Shown here: one piece after another, positions 1-4,614 of the stretch
How the letters are laid out: each line of letters opens with the position of its first letter
Position numbering within the stretch: position 1 is the first letter of the stretch
Assembly (NCBI GenBank): GCA_905479595.1
Contig: CAJQND010000141.1
Coordinates: forward strand, 1 to 7,164
Length of the DNA stretch: 7,164 bases
Reading direction: 5' to 3'
DNA from: an uncultured Hyphomicrobiales bacterium
GTDB lineage: Bacteria; Pseudomonadota; Alphaproteobacteria; Rhizobiales; CAJQND01
Notes under the pieces: model-generated
The model's input: the letters and a program-made list of their open reading frames with translations, nothing else
Told to the model about the DNA's origin: nothing
Databases searched by the model: none
Translations under genes and position numbers: made by a program

Positions 1-190
1 TCAAGGCCAAACGAGCGCGCTTACGATCGGGAGGCCGAATACCACCGGTTAGTGAGATTACAGAAAATACCGAAGAAGACTTGCGATCAAACAACCGTCC
101 AATTGAGTTCATGGACTCTCCGCGTTGCCAGCGATCCCAGATCTCGGCACGTTGAGCAGCAGAATAATAGCTACGGCGGCGATACTTCAT
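1..190 (-). CDS. IS30-family transposase, N-terminal part (cut by window edge)
   Basis: This is the beginning of a transposase running off the left edge of the window: 63 complete codons from an ATG at 190-188, with no stop codon. The product would bind the ends of its insertion sequence and catalyse DDE-type transposition. The protein begins MKYRRRSYYSAAQRAEIWDR and continues with a helix-turn-helix-like stretch containing RGESMNSIGRLFDR and a segment reading TGGIRPPDRKR. This is the pattern I know from the N-terminal DNA-binding region of IS30-family transposases of Alphaproteobacteria. The DDE catalytic domain would lie outside the window, so whether the element is intact cannot be judged. 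The sequence just to the right (about 191-250) should hold the outer end of the element, but I cannot place the terminal inverted repeat without its partner. The family call is from memory of the motif pattern, not a search. Confidence 0.8.
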   Translation of the reverse strand, partial: MKYRRRSYYSAAQRAEIWDRWQRGESMNSIGRLFDRKSSSVFSVISLTGGIRPPDRKRARLAL

Positions 191-660
191 GATGAACACT
201 CCATCTTTGTTCAAAGACTGAAGTTTTGCGTCCACCTGTTGAGCCCACTGTTGCGTCGAGCCATTGAAATTATCGTCAGAAGCAGACTTTAAATTCACCA
301 AAAAGAACGGCAGTTTTGTCCGGAGGCTGTTCTCTAATTCCTGGTATTTAGTCAAGCGGTTCTTTCTTGCAGCGGCTACCTGCCGGGTTCACTGTTCTCT
401 TTGCGGTAGGTTCTCCTCCGCATTATGGCTTTCAAAGGACGGTGGTGGTTCAATGTGTGAAACGCGTTTGCCGAGTTAGCGTCGCAAAGCCTCCGTCGAT
501 CTCACCTTCGCCATCGTCCTGGCTGGGACATGGTATCTGCGTTGACGAATTTACGGTTGTTCTTATGCGCTGACCTCCGAATTGGTCCATCGAAAGTCAG
601 CCCCATCGCACCACATGACGTGCTCCAGGTCACCCGGCGGGTGAAGGTAGAAAGTCTCCT
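191..660. other. Gene-free stretch between IS30 end and IS1380 fossil
   Basis: I see no convincing gene here. Short open frames exist on both strands (264-479, 367-573, and 502-702 on the minus strand), but they overlap one another, match no family I recognise, and look like random frames in decayed DNA. The left part probably includes the IS30 outer end. The right part (about 560-660) probably includes the non-coding left end of the IS1380-like element whose coding start follows. Confidence 0.5.
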
Positions 661-717
661 TTGCGGGTTGATTTCGACCGCCGACTGAAGCTGGAATTTC
701 ACGGTTCCAAGATCACA
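661..717 (+). pseudogene. IS1380-family transposase, N-terminal fossil
   Basis: Nineteen codons read LRVDFDRRLKLEFHGSKIT, closely resembling the N-terminal segment of one group of IS1380-family transposases, where FDRR-x-KLEFHGSKIT is normally followed by SDAGLL and the rest of a DDE transposase of more than 400 residues. Here the match stops after KIT. The frame continues EPSSS and hits a TGA at 733-735. Everything downstream of the N-terminus is gone, so this is a dead remnant marking one junction of a lost element. No ATG precedes it in frame nearby; a TTG stands at 661. The family assignment rests on this short stretch only. Confidence 0.6.
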
Positions 718-735
718 GAGCCTTCGAGCAGCTGA

Positions 736-945
736 ATCCTTACCTCAACGAGTTCTGAAGCGATCGACTGCCGGGTAACAAATATTTCTGAGTCTGGCGC
801 CCAGTTATCTATTGAAAATATTGCCCTGATGCCGCAAAAATTCAAGCTTCTGATGTTTGATGCCAGACTACTGTTCGCGTGTGAAATTGCCCGAAGAGAT
901 GGTGAAACGGTTGGTGTGAAATTTCATTCTTGCGAGACGTTCTAG
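736..945 (+). pseudogene. PilZ-like domain remnant lacking its N-terminus
   Basis: This open stretch of 69 codons plus a TAG stop resembles the body of a PilZ domain, the family that commonly binds cyclic di-GMP. Visible features are IDCRVTNISESGAQLSIE, matching the family's (D/N)xSxxGA core, and further on FKLLMFDARLLFACEIARRD followed by GETVGVKF, matching the strand pattern ending in (V/I)G(V/I)xF. The upstream part, where the RxxxR c-di-GMP-binding motif would sit, is missing and replaced by the IS1380 fossil, which lies in the same frame but is separated by a TGA at 733-735. There is no usable start codon near the beginning; the first ATG is deep inside the domain. It is therefore most likely a decapitated gene, probably for a small stand-alone PilZ protein of about 100 residues. 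Without the RxxxR motif, ligand binding is unlikely even if it were translated. The family call is moderately sure. Confidence 0.6.
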
Positions 946-1031
946 GCTCTTCAAACTCCTAGCAAAGTTGGTCACATGTTCGAATTAAAGTATCCGTCCG
1001 GTGATGACGCCCTTGCATTTTTAGCGTGACG

Positions 1032-1877
1032 TCAATTGAGACAGCATTTCTTAAATTTTTTTCCAGATCCGCATGGGCATGGGTCATTTCGACCGGTGTG
1101 TTTGAATGGGTTGTTGATCGTATTCGGAGCGAAGTTGTCCAGGGTTGAATTCCATTCGTTCTCCCCGACTATTCCGGGTAAATCACGAATCCACTGCATT
1201 TTTGGCCGGGGCGTTTCCCGGTGTGATCTGAGGCCCAATTCGATTTCCACATCCTCAAGATCACCCATAACCGAAATATCTACGAGGTCAGCTTTAAAAG
1301 CCGCGTTTATCACTTTGATCGCATCCTTGGCTTGAAGCTGAACCAGGGCCATTATTAGGAACCCATTGAAGGTATCGCCGTTAGTTTTGTAGATCGACAA
1401 TTGCCCTCCAAGCACGGCGATGCAGTCATCACGATTGTCGGGGTGATTGAGGGCGATCATTTCCAAGCAAGACGGTGCTCCAATTTTAAGAAACTCATCA
1501 ATGGTATCGTCGGAGAGGTATCTCTGAATGGCAGGGATCGCAGCGGGACCAATCAGGGAAAAAACCTTTGGAAGTTCTGGTGAGAGCCAATCATCGTCAG
1601 GTAGGGTCTCGTAAAGACGCACCAAAGGTTCCGATGCTTCAACGGCTTTTAGCTGGCCAAGCGCTCGCCATGCATGCAAAGGAGCCCAGACTTCAGCGCT
1701 ATCACCGCTGGCGTTGTTAAGAGCCTGGTCCGAAATCATGCAAATCAGTTCCGGAATGTGTTCTTCTGCGAGGCCAAGCTCAAGATAATTTGGCCATGCA
1801 TCGCCTAAGTTTTGAATTGAGGCGTATCCACCATATGTCAGCAATTGGCAAACGGGTTTTGAATATTCATTTGTCAT
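1032..1877 (-). CDS. SEC-C motif protein with helical-repeat-like body (function unknown)
   Basis: This is an intact 281-aa cytoplasmic protein with no signal peptide or membrane segment. The last 20 residues form a textbook SEC-C motif: GRNDPCPCGSGKKFKKCC, with Cys267, Cys269, Cys278 and Cys279 as the expected zinc ligands. This module occurs at the C-terminus of SecA and of many otherwise unrelated proteins, where it binds zinc and mediates protein contacts. The body (about residues 30-220) is acidic and helical, with short repeating segments such as PLHAWRALGQL, ASEPLVRLYE and GPAAIPAIQRYL that look like degenerate HEAT-type repeats. It resembles the SEC-C/YecA-like hypothetical proteins of Proteobacteria (possibly the DUF1186 group). 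The ATG at 1877 is the only reasonable start. No clear Shine-Dalgarno sequence is visible; upstream lies IS66 debris 88 bp away. It has no operon partner and no obvious terminator. Function cannot be inferred beyond a probable protein-protein interaction role. Confidence 0.85.
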   Translation of the reverse strand: MTNEYSKPVCQLLTYGGYASIQNLGDAWPNYLELGLAEEHIPELICMISDQALNNASGDSAEVWAPLHAWRALGQLKAVEASEPLVRLYETLPDDDWLSPELPKVFSLIGPAAIPAIQRYLSDDTIDEFLKIGAPSCLEMIALNHPDNRDDCIAVLGGQLSIYKTNGDTFNGFLIMALVQLQAKDAIKVINAAFKADLVDISVMGDLEDVEIELGLRSHRETPRPKMQWIRDLPGIVGENEWNSTLDNFAPNTINNPFKHTGRNDPCPCGSGKKFKKCCLN

Positions 1878-1965
1878 CGATACGCTTTTTGGAAAGGGCG
1901 ACCGCAGGATTGATGATCGTCTGACAATGCCCCCGCCTGGACTGGTGGGTCAATTGTTATTTCGC

Positions 1966-2349
1966 TCATGGCTGAGCGTAACGCCAAGGCGTGAGTTCAT
2001 CAAGACGGTTGATCTTGTGATCTGCGAAGCGGCTAAGGACGTCGGTGAGCCAGGCTTGAGGATCAACCCCATTGAGTTTGGCGGTTTCGATCAGGGTAAA
2101 GGCGATGGCCATGGCTTTGCCACCACGCTGTGATCCGGCAAACGTCCAATTTTTTCATCCAAGGGCCACTGGCTTAATTGCGCGCTCGACGGTGTTATTA
2201 TCCAATTCCAGAAACCCGTTGTCGAGATAGGGCCTGGTCTTGGGCATCCGGCTCAATGCATAGCGTATGGCTTTGGCCAGGGGCGACTTGCCGGATATCT
2301 TTGGAAGTTGGTCCTGCAGCCATACCTCCAGATTATCGAATACCGGTTT
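1966..2349 (-). pseudogene. tnpC: IS66-family transposase TnpC, C-terminal fossil with nonsense codon
   Basis: On the minus strand 127 codons plus the native TGA stop (1966-1968) match the C-terminal third of IS66 TnpC. The segment starts KPVFDNLEVWLQDQLPKISG, continues SPLAKAIRYALSRM and LDNNTVERAIKPVALG, and ends AIAFTLIETAKLNGVDPQAW, then LTDVLSR and LDELTPWRYAQP. The LDNNTVERAIKP part carries the conserved glutamate region of the DDE-type site. Between VALG and KNWTFAGSQRGG an in-frame TGA (2155-2157) replaces an arginine codon; CGA to TGA is a single transition. Upstream the homology stops at a second in-frame TGA (2350-2352). The N-terminal two thirds of TnpC and the accessory tnpA and tnpB genes are absent. 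The element is dead. The 1878-1965 gap to the SEC-C gene should contain what is left of its right end. Confidence 0.88.
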
Positions 2350-2413
2350 TCACAACATACTCATGGTCATGGCAGCAGGGGGATGGCGCTCGATTAACGT
2401 GGTGGGGAGGTAT

Positions 2414-2533
2414 GTGGAAAATGCGGATCTTCGCATTCGGGACTAAACCGTTACGTGGCCAGGAAAATTATTTCAAGAAGCAGAGCCACATTGGATTCTT
2501 GCGTTATCACACATTCACAGGGATTCTGCGGGG
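2414..2533 (+). repeat. Dispersed degenerate repeat, copy A
   Basis: Two modules recur in the same order and orientation near 6808-7002. Module 1 (2414-2442) begins GTGGAAAATG and matches 6808-6836 at 25 of 29 bases. Module 2 (2500-2533) begins TGCGTTATC and matches 6969-7002 at 28 of 34 bases; its first part also matches 6897-6912 exactly over 16 bases when extended by one base. In the frame starting at 2414, module 1 reads VENADLRIRD before a TAA; the other copy reads VENVDLRIWD. Three of the five codon differences are silent in that frame, hinting that module 1 descends from the end of a coding sequence. It probably belongs to a mobile element or repeat family that I cannot name. Confidence 0.55.
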
Positions 2534-2599
2534 AACGAGAAGACGGGTTGTAGCGGTTCAGCGCAAGCAACGTATTCAAAAAAGTCCCGCACTCTGATT

Positions 2600-2990
2600 G
2601 TCGAACTTCATAAATCAATGAGTGGTTATTTCAGACCAGAAATAATTTTCTTCGCAAAAAGTAAATCAAAAATCTGGAAGAAAACAACCCTGGATAAAAC
2701 GAATTCAGAAAGTTCAACCTTAAAACTCAGTAAGCACGCCATCGAACCGAAAAGTCGTTCGCCTGATCGCTAGCCTTACGGTAACACTTCACGGATTCAG
2801 AATGATTTTCAGTTTTGCTGTATCCATCGCTCTTGTTGAAGTCGTCCGCAGTCCCAGCTTGTGCCGACGCGCTACCGAGTCAAGTTTAGCTGCTGCGATT
2901 CCTTCCGCACTCTTGTTCTGATCGGTTTTTTGCACCAAGCCGTTGACAGGTCCCGTCCTCTGACATTTTCGTTGTCTTCCAACGCCGTGT
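2600..2990. other. Gene-free stretch downstream of fic
   Basis: No recognisable gene lies here. The left half (about 2600-2760) is A/T-rich and closed in most frames. The right half holds a minus-strand open frame (3028-2789, 79 codons) overlapping the 3' end of the Fic gene in another frame; it is basic, low in hydrophobic residues and matches nothing I know, so I do not call it a gene. I see no strong hairpin with a T-tract that could end the fic transcript. Confidence 0.45.
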
Positions 2991-4043
2991 TTATTTTCGC
3001 CCGTACCAAGTGCCTTTGCCCGTCCCATGTTGCGCCAAATGGTTCGTGGAAACTAGAGACTGAAGGTGTTTTTTGACAGTATTGCGGTTGGCGCTCGTGA
3101 TAGTCACCACTTGTCCAATTGTGATCTTGCCGTGCTCTTTGGCCAGTTCAAGTATCTGAACGGAAAGTTCAGGCAGCTTGTCTATTACAAGCCGCTCGCG
3201 TTCGATTTTCTTTTCTAGATTTTTCTTCTGTTGCTGTAAGGAACAAAGGAAATATAGGATCCATGGCTGCCATTCGGGTGAACCGCTGCGAATTGTGCCT
3301 TGGGTGCGACGCAGAGCAATATAGTAACTTTCCTTGGTTTTTTCGATCACGCTTTCCAGTGAGCTGTATGGTACATAGGCATATCCGCAGCGTAGTAGCA
3401 GGAGTGTGGTCAAAATGCGTGAGATTCTGCCATTTCCGTCCTGAAAAGGATGAATCTCCAGAAAGACAACAGTGAAGATCGCGGTAACCAGAAGCGGATG
3501 AAGTAGGTCTTCCTCCAATGAATTTTTTGTCCATTCCACAAGTTCTGACATGAGCCGTGGTGTGTCGAACGGCGTTGCAGTTCTAAAGACGACGCCAATC
3601 ACGTTCCCATCTGCATCAAAAGCGCTGACAGAATTGGGATTGGTCTTGTAGTTACCCCGGTGACGCTCATCTTTGGTGCTGTGGATAAGAATGTCACGGT
3701 GAAATTGCTTGATGTGATTTTCTGTCAGGTCAATTGCGTCAGCATGGGTAAAGACAGTCTCCATGACTTCGGCGTATCCGGCGACTTCCTGTTCATCCCG
3801 CGTTTCAAATTTCTTGATCTCAAGGTTCGCTAAAAGCCTCTCAACCTCATTGTCGGAGAGCTTACTGCCTTCAATTCTTGTTGAGGAACCGATGCTTTCA
3901 ATTGTAGCAACTTTACGCAAGGCAGATAGCCGTTCCGGGGCGAGTGTCCCGAACGCCCTCCAAGCGCCCTTGAATTCATCAATTTCTGCGATGAGCGATA
4001 GGGTTTCTTGCGTGATCGTCATAGATTCGGTATTTAGAGTCAT
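2991..4043 (-). CDS. Fic-family protein adenylyltransferase with C-terminal winged-helix-like domain
   Basis: The predicted enzyme transfers AMP (or another nucleotide moiety) from a nucleotide to hydroxyl groups of target proteins in the cytoplasm. With the ATG at 4043 it has 350 residues. Residues 18-98 form the Fic_N-like helical region and include GSSTRIEGS, where S54, E58 and G59 fit the self-inhibitory [S/T]xxxE[G/N] motif; its glutamate normally blocks the ATP site, as in class II Fic proteins. The flap is RGNYKTNPNSV (129-139). The active site is complete: HPFQDGNGRISR (198-209), with catalytic His198. A charged, coiled-coil-like linker (about 269-284) leads to a C-terminal winged-helix-like domain (293-350) with a likely recognition helix in SANRNTVKKHLQSL. 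The frame is open from a TTG at 4079, with ATGs at 4049, 4043 and 4022. I prefer 4043 because everything upstream is the promoter repeat. No antitoxin gene adjoins it, consistent with built-in inhibition. The target is unknown. Confidence 0.93.
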   Translation of the reverse strand: MTLNTESMTITQETLSLIAEIDEFKGAWRAFGTLAPERLSALRKVATIESIGSSTRIEGSKLSDNEVERLLANLEIKKFETRDEQEVAGYAEVMETVFTHADAIDLTENHIKQFHRDILIHSTKDERHRGNYKTNPNSVSAFDADGNVIGVVFRTATPFDTPRLMSELVEWTKNSLEEDLLHPLLVTAIFTVVFLEIHPFQDGNGRISRILTTLLLLRCGYAYVPYSSLESVIEKTKESYYIALRRTQGTIRSGSPEWQPWILYFLCSLQQQKKNLEKKIERERLVIDKLPELSVQILELAKEHGKITIGQVVTITSANRNTVKKHLQSLVSTNHLAQHGTGKGTWYGRK

Positions 4044-4072
4044 ACCCATATATTTACCCAAAAATACCCATA
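4043..4072 (-). promoter_or_regulatory. Start-proximal 30-bp operator-like repeat of fic
   Basis: On the minus strand this repeat begins TATGGGTATTTTTGGGTA and ends TATGGGTA, its last A being the first base of the ATG at 4043. It contains three TGGGTA boxes (plus-strand TACCCA at 4043, 4055 and 4065), 12 and 10 bp apart, so all face roughly the same side of the helix. A protein bound here would cover the translation start and probably the core promoter. On the minus strand TTGCAT, 17 bp and TAAATA could form a weak promoter whose transcript would start close to the ATG, giving a very short or absent leader; this is inference. Confidence 0.55.
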
Positions 4073-4093
4073 AATGCAAGGCCTGTGGTCAGA

Positions 4094-4123
4094 TATCCAT
4101 AAAATTATCCAAAAATACCCATA
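4094..4123 (-). promoter_or_regulatory. Distal 30-bp operator-like repeat of fic
   Basis: This second copy of the repeat lies exactly 51 bp upstream of the first in the same orientation. It shares TATGGGTATTTTTGG and then diverges slightly, with boxes TGGGTA, TGGATA and TGGATA (plus-strand starts 4116, 4106 and 4094). The internal 10- and 12-bp spacings are the same as in the other copy. The 21-bp segment between the copies (4073-4093) shows no repeat. Preserved box spacing with drift between boxes argues for a protein-binding site rather than a recent chance duplication. Confidence 0.55.
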
Positions 4124-4143
4124 TTATGAGGCCATGATCGCGT

Positions 4144-4175
4144 CTGAGCTGAGCTGAGCTGAGCTGAGCTCAGCT
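4144..4175. repeat. CTGAG pentanucleotide tandem repeat ending in a 14-bp palindrome
   Basis: Five perfect CTGAG units plus a trailing CT occupy 4144-4170. The last units together with the following CAGCT form a perfect palindrome, AGCTGAGCTCAGCT, at 4162-4175. The tract lies about 100 bp upstream of the fic start, just beyond the distal operator-like repeat. Such short tandem repeats can change copy number by slippage; whether this one does, or affects fic expression, is not visible from one sequence. Confidence 0.85.
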
Positions 4176-4306
4176 GGGTTGGCTTGCCGCCTCTGACCTT
4201 ATGAGAACACCGGTGCAATACATCACCACTTGAACAGTTAATTTTTTCTGTTGGCGGGATTTGTTTTTCTCCCCTGATAAGCTCTTCGTTTTGACGGGGA
4301 GCGAGG

Positions 4307-4597
4307 ATGAAGCGAGTGGATTTGTATGGGCGCGTTCGTCACGCTGTTTTGATTGAGGGCATGAGCCGTCGGGAAGCGGCTCGGGTATTCGGGATTGCCC
4401 GCCGCACAGTTGAGAAGATGTTGATTTTTTAGGTACCGCCTGGGTACCGACGTAGCCAGCCAATTAGGCGCCTGAAGCTTGATGGGTTTACGGGGATCAT
4501 TGATCAGATCCTTGAGGCGGATAAGCAAGTTCCCGATAAGCAGAAGCACACCTCGAAACGGATCTTCGAGCGGTTGCGTGATGAGCATGAGTTTACT
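4307..4597 (+). pseudogene. istA: IS21-family transposase IstA, N-terminal fossil with nonsense codon
   Basis: This is the first 97 codons of an IS21-type istA, preceded by a well-placed GGGGAG ribosome binding site (4296-4301) that belongs to the element. The product begins MKRVDLYGRVRHAVLIEGMS and continues RREAARVFGIARRTVEKM, the N-terminal helix-turn-helix that binds the element ends. A TAG at 4430-4432 interrupts the frame where related proteins have serine (TCG to TAG is one change). After it the frame resumes with VPPGYRRSQPIRRLKLDGFT and then KRIFERLRDEHEFT before homology ends near 4597. The catalytic DDE domain and istB are missing. The DNA at about 4230-4306, including AATTTTTTCTGTTGGCGGG, is probably the left end of the element, though I cannot set its exact border. 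The break lies 17 bp from the stop codon of the facing propeller gene. Confidence 0.88.
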
Positions 4598-4614
4598 ATC
4601 CTGAACACAGAATC

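Noticed and set aside
502..702. Minus-strand frame of 66 codons
   Set aside because: It is antisense to the IS1380 fossil and its probable left end, with no family match.
1026..1033. TGACGTCA palindrome at the end of the SEC-C gene
   Set aside because: It is only 8 bp and overlaps the stop codon. There is no hairpin loop or T-tract, so neither a terminator nor an operator can be supported.
2178..2597. Plus-strand frame of 139 codons
   Set aside because: Its first half is antisense to the IS66 TnpC fossil and its second half runs through repeat copy A. It resembles no protein family.
2789..3028. Minus-strand frame of 79 codons overlapping the 3' end of fic
   Set aside because: It overlaps the Fic gene in another frame, is rich in Lys, Arg, Thr and Gln with no hydrophobic core, matches no known family, and has no clear ribosome binding site. 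I cannot exclude translational coupling, but nothing supports it.
2991..4079. A separate antitoxin gene (FicA-like) next to fic
   Set aside because: No small open frame with an inhibitory helix adjoins the gene. The inhibitory SxxxEG motif is inside the Fic protein itself.
4043..4123. The paired 30-bp repeats as a minimal CRISPR array
   Set aside because: There are only two units with a 21-bp gap, the repeats have internal sub-repeats, and no cas gene is nearby. The position at a promoter fits operators far better.
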